A DNA stretch of 64,000 bases from Aphanomyces cochlioides (GCA_019828595.1 JAHQRK010000008.1:186001-250000), one strand, 5' to 3'; counted from the stretch's first letter, positions 19,801 to 29,680 are shown. Program-made: numbers and translations. Notes: generated by a model from the sequence alone, not told the origin.

Positions 19801-21098
19801 GGCAAAGGTGTCCTGACATACCTTCACCTCTTGAACAAACTTGTTGACGGGCAAAAAGGGGAGCAACGAGAGCGGTTCTAACGACTTGGCGAGGACGCGG
19901 CGTTCCTCCATATATCTCACACATTCCAGGGCCATTCTGAGCTTCATCGCACGGTCAACCTCCTGTTTGGCTTCAGGTGGCATGACCAAGTGTGTCGTAG
20001 CCAATCGAAAAACGAGAGAGTTCAATGCATGAATGATCCGTTCCTTCTCCGAAACACGAGGCATCTTGTCAACGACTGCTGTTCTCCAAACGTGTTGGCG
20101 CACAGCAAACTTAACTTTGATTCCCATGACAAAATACTGCTTTACAGAACGAAAATTTATTTAAAAATCGTGCTTTAAAACTTAAAAAAATGCGCATGAA
20201 GTAGACCATTCTTTTAACTTTGATTCCCCCTAATATGAGTCAATAGCATCTGTAGCTTTGCTTTAGCAGTGATTGACGAATTTGGAGACGAGTACTTGAG
20301 AGATCTGACAAAGGACGACATCGAGCACTACATGGAGATCAATGCAAGTCGAGGATTTCCAGGCATGTTTGGCTCTATCGATTGCACCCATATTGAATGG
20401 AAAAATTGCCCGTCAGCTTGGAGAGGCCAGTTTCAACGAAAATCTAGCAAAGCTACAATAGCAATGGAGGCTGTAGTAACTCAGGACTTATGGTGTTGGA
20501 GCTCCTATATTGGGCTCGCTGGTGCCAATAATGACATCAACATTGCCGACAGATCTCCTCTGCTAATGAAGTGGTTGAAAGGACCAGCCAGAAGCATAAC
20601 GTACAATATTGCTGGTAAAAGGTATGACGCTTCTGTATCCGCTTGTAACATTCCTATAGTTTTAGAGTGCCATACTTCCTTGCAGATGGAATCTATCCTT
20701 CGTACACAGTCTACATGAAAGCAATTGCGGAACCTCAAGGACGCCATCGAGAGCTTTACACGCGACGTCAGGATGCCATTCGCAAGGACGTTGAGCGATT
20801 CTTTGGTGTCCTGAAGTCGCGTTTCAAGTTCTTGAGTGTGCCGTGCCGTCTTTGGAATATTCAAACGATCGCAAGTATCTGGAGAGCTTGCATGATATTG
20901 AACAACATGATTGTTGAAAGAGCAAGATCACGCGTCGACGCTGAGGCATCAGACAATCAAGCCACCCAGACACAACGATCCCAGAGCATGGTTTTACAAC
21001 TGGATGACTTCGTGCGAGAGTGTGAAGCCATCAAGAATGAAGCCAACTACTATCGGTTGCGCGATGCTCTCATCGATCATGTTGAGTTGAATGCGTGA
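16867..21098 (+). CDS. PIF/Harbinger transposase of P1 (411 aa, 5 exons, intron 3 contains H1)
   Basis: This is a DDE nuclease that cuts and reinserts P1 DNA in the nucleus. Exons are 16867-17014, 17055-17222, 17265-17385, 20256-20621 and 20666-21098, giving exactly 411 codons plus a stop. Introns 1, 2 and 4 are 40, 42 and 44 nt. Intron 3 (17386-20255) would be 39 nt but holds the whole of H1 and its duplicated AAT. Catalytic residues are visible: Asp in FGSIDCTHIEWKNC, Asp in AGANNDINIADRSPLL and Glu in DVERFFGVLKSRFKFL. The N-terminal region reads DYFGPAPIYTDEQFARRF and GKLGMSTLQKCTAAIR, typical of plant-type PIF transposases. No stop or frameshift was found in any exon. Whether the enlarged intron is still spliced decides activity. 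An upstream exon before ATG 16867 is possible. Confidence 0.88.
17606..18805 (+). CDS. Myb/SANT-like partner protein of H1 (358 aa, 4 exons)
   Basis: PIF/Harbinger elements encode a Myb-like DNA-binding partner of the transposase; this gene occupies that position. Exons 17606-17801, 17844-18029, 18070-18374 and 18416-18805 sum to 358 codons plus a stop without interruption. The N-terminal domain reads RRRVTDLESMLLLEFLEKPK and DWTGANAKGRFESYMRAFKA. An acidic asparagine/aspartate-rich middle follows, then a helical C-terminus (SKMLELELKKFEFMKLDQTR). Introns 2 and 3 start with GC (GCATGT and GCATAC) where the related H2 gene has GT, so the gene is open only if GC-AG splicing works. Start chosen by similarity to the H2 counterpart, where the corresponding RRRVTDLE block is also near the N-terminus. 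Confidence 0.72.
18872..20064 (-). pseudogene. Harbinger-like transposase of H1, inactivated
   Basis: This is the DDE_Tnp_4 (HARBI1-type) transposase of H1. It begins MPRVSEKERIIHALNSLVFR and contains the conserved blocks ATDGTHVVLFQKPSLDGEVY (first Asp), GWPGSVHDSTVWKS (second Asp) and ARVVCEHGIGILKGRWQSLR (Glu). A frameshift near 19590 separates the N-terminal frame from the catalytic frame. A TAA near 19275 replaces the tyrosine codon found in H2 (KDE*QF here, GEYQF in H2). The catalytic residues survive but the protein cannot be made intact. The N-terminal extension upstream of 20064 is not supported by H2. Confidence 0.88.
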
Positions 21099-21253
21099 GT
21101 TTCTGCGCTGCCAATTACTCGTAAAAAATCTTTCAAAATATCCTTTCGATTTTAAATTCAAACATTGAGTATATTGTTCATAATTAAATTCAAACATTGA
21201 GATTATATATGGCAAATTGTGTTCTTATTTATTAAAAAGAACTGTACGATGTA

Positions 21254-21973
21254 TTAGTTCATATTCTTCTGCAATTTATCCAAGACAGCTCGACGACTAA
21301 TTTGAAAAAACATTTTGCAATCTTCATCCATGTCTTCGGTATTTGCTGAAAAGAGAGCAAGGTGTGTCTGCATTTCAAGCAAGTCGGCACGACGGCGCTG
21401 GGATTCAGCTATCGACTTCTTCGCTTGAAGCATGTCTTCGCAACCAGCATCCTTCTCAAGCTTTAAGCGCTTAGCAGTCTTTGATCCTTCTGGTCTGCCG
21501 TCAGATTCCCGGTGATCGGTGACGTCTTGGCTGTGGGAAACTTTAGATGAATCGCGCATATCCCACCATTTAGGAACTCCTCGTAGAATATACCAACAAT
21601 GCAAGAATGCAAAGGGTGTTTTCTTTGGATTATTCTCTAAATAGAGCGCTTGTGCTTTTTGGATGAGATCATCATCATTCGTACCACTTTCATTTAGATC
21701 CTTGATGGCAGCAAGAGCTGCTACAAATTTGCTTAAATCATGTTGAATTGTAAGCCATTTGGATTGCAATGAGCGTTGGGGACGATATTTGTCTCCTTCA
21801 CAGACATGCTCAGAGTAATGAGCTCGCACTCTGGTCCAAAAGGTTTCACCCTTTTGGCCTGTCCCAGTGCTGGCATCCTGGGACACATTGAGCCAAGCAC
21901 GAACAAGCTCTTCTTCTTCATGAGTGTTGAAGCTCTTCCCTTTTTTTCCTCTTCCTTCGTGCCCTTCCACCAT
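21254..21973 (-). CDS. Myb/SANT-like partner protein of P1 (239 aa)
   Basis: This is the presumed DNA-binding partner of the P1 transposase. It starts MVEGHEGRGKKGKSFNTHEE and continues EEELVRAWLNVSQDASTGTG, a Myb/SANT-like domain of the plant PIF type, then YRPQRSLQSKWLTIQHDLSK. The basic block GSKTAKRLKLEK and the helical C-terminal segment (SIAESQRRRADLLEMQTHLA) resemble the NAM-associated C-terminal region of such proteins. It is a single intact exon, 156 bases from the transposase stop and convergent with it. ATG 21973 is chosen over the upstream in-frame extension to 22018 because the extension lies in the tandem-repeat region. Confidence 0.85.
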   Translation of the reverse strand: MVEGHEGRGKKGKSFNTHEEEELVRAWLNVSQDASTGTGQKGETFWTRVRAHYSEHVCEGDKYRPQRSLQSKWLTIQHDLSKFVAALAAIKDLNESGTNDDDLIQKAQALYLENNPKKTPFAFLHCWYILRGVPKWWDMRDSSKVSHSQDVTDHRESDGRPEGSKTAKRLKLEKDAGCEDMLQAKKSIAESQRRRADLLEMQTHLALFSANTEDMDEDCKMFFQISRRAVLDKLQKNMN

Positions 21974-21985
21974 CACTATTGAAAT

Positions 21986-22243
21986 GAAAGTCACCAGTCG
22001 CTCTGATCGAAGCATCACGAAGACATTGACGACTGGTGCACACTCGTCAAAAATGCCGTGGTGTTGCGTCGGTCAGAACGACTGGCTCTCATCACTAGTG
22101 ATCGAAGTCGGAACGAAAGTCACCAGTCGCTCTAATTGAAGCAACACCGAGATATTGTTGGCTGGTGTTCACTCGTCGTCAATGTCTTCATGTTGCTTCG
22201 GCTTTGAGCGACTGTTGACTCTCATTTCAACAATCAACTGGTG
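21986..22243. repeat. tandem repeat, two units of 129 bp, in P1
   Basis: GAAAGTCACCAGTCGCTCT starts units at 21986 and 22115. Both units contain several copies of the motif CACCAGTCG / CGACTGGTG in either orientation. They lie upstream of the Myb-like gene and inside the right end, where Harbinger elements carry subterminal transposase- or Myb-binding motifs, so they may be binding sites. The motif recurs further out, as CGACTGGTGGG near 22391. Confidence 0.75.
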
Positions 22244-22482
22244 CATAGACCTTTCTACACATCATGATTGGACAGATTATTTACAATATTTACCAATCCT
22301 GAAGTTGGAATATATAGCGTTGCTCCATTTTTCGACACAATATCGGTCTGTTTTTGTGTTGAATTACTGTCGACGGCATCCTGTTTTGTGTTTACAGTCG
22401 ACTGGTGGGGCAACTGTATAATTCAGTTATTAATTTTGACAGAAATTTTTGTGTGTACCGTCGTCTGGTGGAGGTGCCCTAA

Positions 22483-23298
22483 GTAGGGATAAAAAGCTCT
22501 CTGAAAGCCACTGAAGTCTTTCAAATCGTGGAGGATAAGCAACGCGATCATGCAATTCTTTCAAATTTTATATTTTATCGCTGACAATCTAATTGCAATA
22601 TGGGAAGGAAATGTGTGACTAGTGCCAAGCAAAGAAAATGAAGAAGCCACAATCCCCTACGCCGTGACGTATCTCACGACATTGGTAAAGACTACGCCTG
22701 TTGGGTTATGAAACATCGCAGAGACCACGTCGTTGGTACTCATCAAGCGGCGGTTTTGAATCTTTCTCGCCCACCAAAGATCAAAACGGAGCTCCGACGG
22801 TGGATTCAGCCGTGGACTTCCCAACGTCCCGCTTCCACTGATTGTTGTTTTTGTCTACAAGCTGGGCACACAAGTATCTCATCCATCACAGGCGCCCAAA
22901 ACTTGCGTCCGTCTGTGGCTTTGACTCCACGATTTGTAGAAACGACATCACGGTGGATTTCACCAAAATAATGTTCCAGAATACTGACGACATTTTGACA
23001 ACGAGGATAACGATGTCGTCTGCCATCGTGCGGTTGTTTTCTTTTTGTTGGGAGGCGCGTCTACCGGTACAGCCGAGCCTCTTTACCAATCTAGACTGTG
23101 TGTGAACGAGAGATCGTGCACCAATCTCTAGCGAGAGTGGGAGACGGCATCCACTTTAGTCATGCAAGTCGAACATTTATAGCAAATGCCGTTTTGCGAA
23201 AATCCCACTCGCCATGGAATTGAAGCCGCAATAAGTCTCTATCTCACACCTTCGAGATACTCAGGAGGACTAACGGGTGTCGCGGTTTGTCGGGTTTG
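22483..23298. other. intergenic
   Basis: No supportable gene between the right end of P1 and F3. Short open frames at 22708-23105 have no protein-like character. Confidence 0.4.
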
Positions 23299-23610
23299 AT
23301 GCGCTTGTCGTCGAGTAGTCACTTTTCATTTTCGTCCCTCGTGGCCAAGTCGACCTACAACCGAGAATACTACACAAAAAACAAAGCCAAGATGCTCCTG
23401 CTCCAAAAAGCTTACCGCGAACGCAACAAAGAGCATTTCAAGACTTGGTACCAGCAAAACAAAGCGCGCGTCCTGGCCCGCGTCACGCAGTACAACCAAC
23501 TCCACAAGGAAAAGCGCGCTGCAAATGAACGAGAGCGCCGACGTCGACGAAAGAATCTGCTCGGCATCGCCTTGCCATCGCAAATGGCATTAGCATATAT
23601 CCTCAATTAA
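23299..23610 (+). CDS. small basic YxxxNK-repeat protein F3 (103 aa), start codon doubtful
   Basis: This family member has the units YTKNKAKMLLLQKA, YRERNKEHFKTW, YQQNKARVLARVTQ, YNQLHKEKRAA and NERERRRRRK, ending with the tail QMALAYILN. The leader just upstream of the repeats (CACTTTTCATTTTCGTCC) resembles the initiator and leader of F12. In F12 it runs into ATGGCCAAG; here the matching position (23341) reads GTGGCCAAG. The ancestral start therefore seems lost. The only ATG in frame is 23299, upstream of the initiator-like element, adding 14 residues (MRLSSSSHFSFSSL). The gene may be dead, may use that upstream ATG, or may start at GTG. Confidence 0.65.
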   Translation: MRLSSSSHFSFSSLVAKSTYNREYYTKNKAKMLLLQKAYRERNKEHFKTWYQQNKARVLARVTQYNQLHKEKRAANERERRRRRKNLLGIALPSQMALAYILN

Positions 23611-25595
23611 CTATTTAATTTTACTCGCAACGTTGAGAATTTTTGCCATACACTTCACTTTTCCATGCTCCTCAGCACTAAGTTCTCCTTGTCTCCGTTC
23701 ACATCGTCGACTTTCATGTCGGATTCAATGCAGATCGTACAATTGCAGCCAATTTCTACCGACCGTAGCTGAGCACGTTTAGGTTTACAATGCATTTCAA
23801 CGCCACCAAGAGGACGAAATGCTTCAAGTCTGGCGGCTAACCCCCGCGTTTGTGCTAGAATGTTCACTTTTCGAGCATTGGCATTGAATCTTTCGTGGCT
23901 GGCGGGGGATGTTTGCTCCCTCAAAGGCATAGATAACCTGCCGGACTTACAAAATTCAATCGAGCCAAGTTCGCCGTAAGAAATGCATTTCAGATTGGAC
24001 TTGGTTCTATCGACGTGACTCATCAAGATTGTCAAGCATCGATTGCACTCATGTTCGTTGGAGGGACATCAAATCGCACCATGGAGCGACCATCCAATTG
24101 TACCGACGTCGTTGTGTTGTTCGTGTTTCAATTGCAAATGTGTGTGCACGAATATCCACTGCACAACGCCATGGCATCATTGGAAATGCACGTGGAAGGT
24201 CAAGGCGGCAATCGGTGGGATCGCTTCAGATACGCTAAGCAGACCTTAAATCAACCGCTGCTCAGGTGTAGCAGGAGCTATGTGGTGAACGTCCTGACGT
24301 TATCGCAAACGATGCTTGGACTTGTTCATACATGGTGAAAACATTGTACAATCATCAGAGAAAACTTGGTGCAGAGCCGGCCATGCATGGCATGCTTTCG
24401 TCCACGGATATTATTGAGCCAAATTGAAAAAAAGTTGGCCATTCGCAGAACATTTGCGGCACTTTTAGCGACCCAAGCTTGTCACATCGCTTGCGGCACG
24501 AGCTTCGAGCGTGCGGCCATGGAAAGAGTCGTGCTCTGGCCGCCACCACAAAGTGACAAGCCTGAGCGACTGGTAAAGGACCACGTTACAAATGTTTATG
24601 GCAGACGTATTTCGAATTGGAGGCATTCTAACCTTTTGCCACAAACTCATAATAACATATCCTACTATAATTAATACAAAAGGAATATCTATTGTAACAG
24701 TTTCTGTTATATGCCTGAAAGTCCTGAATAAAGACCTGTATGAATACATTATTTATAAATATTAATAAATTTGACTTGTATAAATTATGCAGAGGTTGTG
24801 CAATTTGAGGTGACGACTGGATTACAATTTGTTGTACGTTAATCTTATCGGGAGAGTTAAACTAGACTTGAATCTTTTCAACGCGTACGTGCCTTGCAAT
24901 TTGAATCAGCGACTGATTCAATGGCGGCCACAGGCAGAAGAGTGCGTGGTGCGTGGCCATGACATGCTCAAGCGCGCCGTTTTTCCAGTGACTTCGAAGA
25001 TCAAAGCGAAGTTTGGAGCAACTGTAAACATTTGTCAATCGACCCACTGTGTTGTTCAAGGGTTTGGCGGGAGGAACTGTCTCTGACCTTCCATTCCGAT
25101 GACGATTTATATCACGTCGAGAGCCTGTGGCGCCCCCTGAAAGCGCTGGCAATGAAGAGGTCAAGAGTTGAAATGCCCTCCGCTGGTATACAAGGCGATA
25201 TTCTTCCAAGAGGCATCAATCTTTGGACCAAACTCGCAAGCTGGACATATCATATGGCTGCGCGGTGGTAAAAAAATTCTGCGCGGCCAGTCGGGACAGA
25301 TGTAACATACCTGGGTGATTTACCTCTGGGGAAAGCGACAGCTTGCCCCCCCCCCTGGCACTGCAATTGGCTGGCGAATTCCCTTCATCGCCGAGACAAC
25401 ATGGGTCAAACCCCCCTCAAAGCTACAGCTCCGAGACTCTCTCTAGATCCCCCCGAGCCCTTCACGAGAAAATATCGAGGATTCAAAGGGAGATCTCAAC
25501 TAGTACATACTTTAAACATTTAAGCTAACTGAACACTAAAATAGACTACATTGCAAGTACTACTACACACACAAGTACTACTACTACACACACAA
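23611..25595. other. intergenic with a weak Harbinger relic
   Basis: Around 24039-24065 the sequence reads SIDCTHVRWRD, which matches the first catalytic block of Harbinger transposases, but the surrounding frame decays at once. A minus-strand frame at 23655-24035 is open but unrecognised. At 25549-25597 a CA/CTA microsatellite (ACTACTACACACACAAG, twice) abuts the end of F4. No gene is supportable. Confidence 0.35.
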
Positions 25596-26108
25596 TCACG
25601 CATTGAGCAAGAAGGCCATGCTGCACTTGGTGGTGGGCACCGCTGGGACTTCCTCTGGCACGTTGAGAAGGAATGCGAGTTGCATCTGCTGTTGTGGTTT
25701 GGCCTCTTCTTGCTTTTGACGCGAGTACCGATCTCGCTTGCGTTGGTTGATTTTATCCTTGTTGCGCTCTCGGTAGTCTTTGACCCACTTGGCTTCTTTC
25801 TCGGGGTGTTTCTTGCGGTATTCTTTCAGCCGTGCCAAGACTTTCTCTCGGTTTTGTTGGTACCACAACTTGTTGTACACTTTCATCCGCGCGAGTTCTT
25901 TCTCTCGGTTTTGTTCTCGGTATGCTTGGACTTTTTCACGGTTTCTCCGTTGGTACTCTTTGCTTTGTTGGATGCGTTTTTCCCGGTTGCGTTCATAGTA
26001 TTGCTTGCAATAGGTTGATTTCTTCTTCGTGTCCAACGACGACGAAGATGGCGAGGAGGACGAGGAGGAATTCGTCGGAGACGAAGCGGCCATGCACTTG
26101 TCAGCCAT
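25596..26108 (-). CDS. small basic YxxxNK-repeat protein F4, long form (170 aa)
   Basis: This is the longest family member. A serine-rich N-terminus (MADKCMAASSPTNSSSS) is followed by about seven tyrosine-led units, for example YYERNREKRIQQSKE, YQRRNREKVQA, YREQNREKELARMKV, YQQNREKVLARLKE and YRERNKDKINQRKRD. The C-terminal motif appears twice, as QMQLAFLLN and, 17 residues later, CSMAFLLNA at the very end. No signal peptide, membrane segment or catalytic motif is present. ATG 26108 is chosen because upstream in-frame sequence is AT-rich and unlike the family. A doubled tail suggests the motif is a functional docking element rather than a chance terminus. Confidence 0.85.
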   Translation of the reverse strand: MADKCMAASSPTNSSSSSSPSSSSLDTKKKSTYCKQYYERNREKRIQQSKEYQRRNREKVQAYREQNREKELARMKVYNKLWYQQNREKVLARLKEYRKKHPEKEAKWVKDYRERNKDKINQRKRDRYSRQKQEEAKPQQQMQLAFLLNVPEEVPAVPTTKCSMAFLLNA

Positions 26109-26719
26109 CTTGCAAAATAAAAAGTTCAAGTATTTACACAAGCCAAATCTGGTCGTGGCGAAAAAGCTGACACTTAAAACTTCGAAGTTTCGAAGTTGAA
26201 ATACAGCTTGGCTTACAGGACAGAAGGATAAGTTTATGTTTTTCATACTAGTAATAGTTAAAGAGTTCATCTTATCGTCTAATCTTAACCTAGAGTCCAT
26301 ATCGTCCCATTCAACTCGATAGACTAGGATAAAGCTCGATGAATGTCCATTGTATAGCCATAGATCGACTGTGGTTTATAAGCAGAGGTGCAAATCACCA
26401 GTATACGTGGAGGATAACTTTTTTTACTCTGGAGAAACAGCTTTTTTCAAAACAAGATGGCATATAAGGGTAATTTTCCCAGATGGTCTGTGGAGTAACA
26501 TGGGTGAAAGATAAAACTTGTCGGACAAAGTTTTATCCTTCGTCGCGTTATCAAGCTATTTCGACTCATTTGATTGGCCATTTTCCAACAGAGTATACAA
26601 TCAGCAGATATAGAAATCGATATGGTCTGGATGCCTTTCAATTTGTTTATTCCATAAAACTGAAATGACATTTTGCAATAATTTTCCAAAGTTCCAAATT
26701 CACAATTTAAAATGGAATA
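26109..26719. other. intergenic upstream of F4
   Basis: This holds one copy of the recurring motif GTGGAGGATAACTTTTTT (26408-26425) and AT-rich DNA. There is no supportable gene. Confidence 0.4.
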
Positions 26720-27420
26720 CAGTCAACCTTCAGAATAGTGATATCAATTTTCCGAGTAAACTGTATAATATTTCAAAGGATTGCATTTTCACAGTTCTTT
26801 CAACGATGATTTAGTTATACGACTTGATATCTCACTATCTTCTTTCCTGTGATATCAAATCTTGAGAATATAGATTCTAAACTCTTGAGAATATAGTTTG
26901 TAAAATCTTTGAGGGAAGGCAACAAAAAAATTATATTTTAGAGTCCAATTAATGCATCTGTCGACAAGCTCGAACATTTCCTCATCCAATATTTGAGTGT
27001 GTGTCCAACAATTTTCTATCGTCCTGTTGGAAACATGCTGCCAATCTTGAGGCTGTAAATGAGGTGTCGTATTGGGCGGTAGCATTTCGATGGTAACGTT
27101 GGACAAGGGATGGCATGTCGTCCTTGAGGATATTCACGATTGTAGACTGTGGGCGCGGATGGCAAGTTGAATGTTTCAAAGGCCCATTGGGCCAATATCT
27201 TCTGGGTAAAGCTGCTGTTCGCCTTGTAGTGTCGAATCATTGTCTGTTTCTGCTCTTTGGTCAAGCGGATTCGTTTGGCTTTCATCGTGTCCATTATTGA
27301 CAAGCCATGCCAGCCACCACGCACTAAAAACTGTATAATTTCATATCTTTAATTTTGATATGAATATTATTTTTCAAAAATATAGATATTCAGTAGTATC
27401 ACTATTCTGAATGTTGACTG
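26720..27420 (-). mobile_element. Tigger/pogo-like element T3, internally deleted (701 bp)
   Basis: The terminal inverted repeats are CAGTCAACCTTCAGAATAGT at the left and CAGTCAACATTCAGAATAGT at the right (24 bases with one mismatch). They are flanked by TA on both sides (26718-26719 and 27421-27422), the Tc1/mariner-superfamily target duplication. The interior keeps only the two ends of a pogo-type transposase gene. Confidence 0.88.
26855..27324 (-). pseudogene. pogo/Tigger transposase remnant lacking the catalytic core
   Basis: The N-terminal part reads AKRIRLTKEQKQTMIRHYKA and continues QKILAQWAFETFNLPS, the CENP-B/Tigger helix-turn-helix. A shifted frame then gives STIVNILKDDMPSLV. Almost immediately afterwards comes SNVTIEMLPPNTTPHLQPQD, which in full-length transposases follows the second catalytic aspartate. 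The intervening 200 or so residues with the DD residues are missing. A C-terminal helical part (ILDEEMFELVDRCINW) runs to the stop at 26855. The locus cannot encode an active transposase but keeps the DNA-binding end. Confidence 0.8.
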
Positions 27421-27441
27421 TAGTTGGAGAATTTGTTATTT

Positions 27442-27863
27442 GTCTGGATGCCAACTTCAATATTACCGGTACAGATGATTGTTGTCATACTGCTGTGTCA
27501 GTCACTTCATACTGGAAACTTTGAAACGAGCCAGAGATGAGCAAGGCTCGATCACTGTCGCTTCTCAGAGTGTTAGAACATGCAACAGTGATAATATATA
27601 GTGTGTGCGTGTATTTTTGTAGAGATGACAAGCTGAATCTCAAGCTTGACTCGATCAGTGCGTTCATGACGAAAATATGTCATAAAAAAATAGACCAATT
27701 TGGTCCATTTCTTTTATGGCATAATTTGATCAAAACTCCAGAAAATTGTGACAAAAAATTCTTTGAAAAGGTGGCATCCAGACAGTCAAAATTGAAAATT
27801 ATGGCATATTTCGAATTGTGGCATTTTTTGGCATTTTTATGCCATTTTTGGTGGCATCCAGAC
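27442..27863. mobile_element. possible MITE with GTCTGGATGCCA ends
   Basis: GTCTGGATGCCA at 27442-27453 is matched in inverse orientation at 27852-27863, with a third copy near 27773-27783. The interior is AT-rich and non-coding, with the palindrome GACCAATTTGGTC near 27696. No clear target-site duplication is visible, so the call is tentative. Confidence 0.3.
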
Positions 27864-29680
27864 CCGCCCTAAATATTTATCATAAGCTGGTAAAACCTTG
27901 AATGGGTGGCAATTAATTGTGCTAAGTTATCGGCCATTGCCTCGGCTCACATGATTGATACAAAATCACGATGGCGACTACAGTATTTCCAGCCGATGGA
28001 AGGTTAAAAGAATATGTTCAACAAAGCTGAGGATTGAGAAGGGGAGCGCGATAACTCACGACTTCTCTTCCTTCTTTCCTGCTGTAGTATCCAAGTCGCC
28101 ACGGCGCACATTTTCACCTCTAACTTGAAAAGTTTGTCGTGATCGACTTGGGTGCATGGCTGGCTGGTGGATTTTTATCGTGGATTTTAACAATGTTTGT
28201 TTCTTGACATAGAAGGTAAACGCGATCGATGGCGATCGATCCCACTCGCTGTGGTGGTTCGTTTGTTACGCGACCAGAACCGTGTGCGCCCACGAATTCG
28301 ATACCGCACATACATTCGCCAAGACAAGTCGAATCAGCCCAACTTCGACACTTGAATTGCTTGAACCTCCACAGCTTGCTGACTCGCGCCAAGCCAATCT
28401 GCAGGGGGGACGGATCGCCAGACGACACTTCGAGCGAGCGTACACGTTTGTATGGCCACGCAGCGAGAGCACAACTTGTTGAACCCAAGCAACAGATTCG
28501 TGTGAGATCATATGCAAGGGATTGAGGAACCCAGTTTCACCTTCTGTGCACCTTCGTTGGACATGAAAACTCTCAACGGATGATCGAGAATGCTTCTTTA
28601 GATTGAAAGCCCTTTGCTGGATGAAGGCCGCCTTTGTCTTGCTCAACGATATCGTGAAAGAAGGTCGCCAAGTGCAGTGCGACTTGAAATAGCTCCCCCT
28701 CGACTACAGTGCGAAGTTTACGACGGACCAGCAGGACCCGCCCATCGTTACTCACAGCCGCCAAGAGGGGTTCAAGTGGATTTATTCCCGACTACAGTAC
28801 GTGTTGTTCGCTGGTTGAAGATGCCATTGCATGCGTGGATTGCGAACAATTTATAGCATAGACTAGCAGCGCAAGCAGTGAGGTGAGAAGGTTGCCTTGG
28901 GCTTGAATTGGATGGAGTATATAGCCTCGTCTTCCTGGCAATTTCTCGAGAGTTTTAAGGACCGTCAACATGCAACAGTAGTAGCCGCTAGAGTGTTCCC
29001 GACGTCGGGTGACAGCCATGCAAGAGCACGCGAGTCCAACTCGTTTGACTAATTTAAAACTTCGATTGCGAACTTCACAATGAGATTCAACGAAGGCCAT
29101 CACCGATCTGAGTTCACGACGTTGAAGACGACGTGGCGAAGAAAGCCAAGCAGCCGTTTGAGATGATCGCGACCAGGCTCGTGCTTTCAATGACTCTGGG
29201 CGCATTCGTGTGCTTGGAATGCATCGAGACGACGGCGTAAGGACACCATAGTGGAAGAGGCGATGTTACCCCTCACGTTAGAGTGATATAAAAGCTAGAG
29301 ATGCTCCCAATGGTTCTCCCAGTTGGGTTCGAGTCACCACAAGATTCAAAGGATCACCTCATCTCGCTTCCCCCCACGGCTTGGTCGCTTGAATGCTCTC
29401 CCCTGCAGCTATGCAGCTCTATTCTTCTTGCCTCTGCAGCCAAATTGGGTAGTTCATCCCCATGTCGCCAAAGATCTTTCCTACAATAGCTTGGAGTCTT
29501 TGATATGCTTTTTTCATTGGAATCACAGTCGACGGGGGGATCGTCTCCGATCTGCATATTAGCTCTTCCCACGTATATCACGCAACTCAATGTTGATCGA
29601 CGACGAATGACGAGGATATCGAGTGCGATTGACGTGGCATTCTCACGACGAGACAAAAAGTCTCAATGTCTTTCACAAAT
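27864..29680. other. intergenic
   Basis: No gene I can support. One stretch near 28620-28830 reads KAAFVLLNDIVKEGRQVQ, then a stop, then DYSAKFTTDQQDPPIV; this might be a decayed exon of an unknown gene. Confidence 0.35.

Larger units (their letters stand above)
17404..20231 (+). mobile_element. Harbinger-like DNA transposon H1, nested in an intron of P1
   Basis: The ends are perfect inverted repeats: AGGGGGAATCAAAGTTAAA at the left and its complement at the right. They are flanked by AAT on both sides (17401-17403 and 20232-20234); the same junctions can also be parsed as a TA duplication. Inside are a Myb-like gene on plus (17606-18805) and a decayed transposase on minus (18872-20064). H2 at 46821-49421 is a diverged relative with the same layout and terminal sequence. 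Confidence 0.92.
16652..22479 (+). mobile_element. PIF/Harbinger DNA transposon P1 (host of nested element H1)
   Basis: The left end is GGGCATCTCCACGGGTGCGA and the right end, read inward, is GGGCACCTCCACCAGACGAC. Each is flanked outside by TAA (16649-16651 and 22480-22482), the standard PIF/Harbinger target-site duplication. Inside are a split transposase gene on plus and a Myb/SANT-like partner on minus, the usual two-gene layout. Removing the nested 2.8-kb element H1 leaves an element of about 3.0 kb in which both genes are open. A 129-bp tandem repeat lies between the Myb-like gene and the right end. Confidence 0.9.

Noticed and set aside
24029..24235. SIDCTHVRW, resembling a Harbinger catalytic block
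   Set aside because: Only about ten residues match and nothing collinear follows; it may be a relic but could be chance, so it is only mentioned within the intergenic entry.
25549..25597. CRISPR-like or array-like short repeats (CTACACACACAAGTACTA)
   Set aside because: It is a simple microsatellite with two units in an evidently eukaryotic genome; there are no spacers.
25551..26018. 155-codon plus-strand open frame opposite F4
   Set aside because: The hydrophobic text is the complement of Lys/Arg/Glu-rich repeats. The same artefact appears opposite F1, F2, F9, F10 and F12 and mimics membrane proteins.
28620..28830. Reading KAAFVLLNDIVKEGRQVQ, stop, DYSAKFTTDQQDPPIV
   Set aside because: Protein-like but interrupted, short and without a recognised relative; not enough to call a gene or pseudogene.
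29320..29345. TGGGTTCGAGTCACC, resembling a tRNA T-loop
   Set aside because: No acceptor stem, D-arm or anticodon arm can be folded from the surrounding 90 bases.
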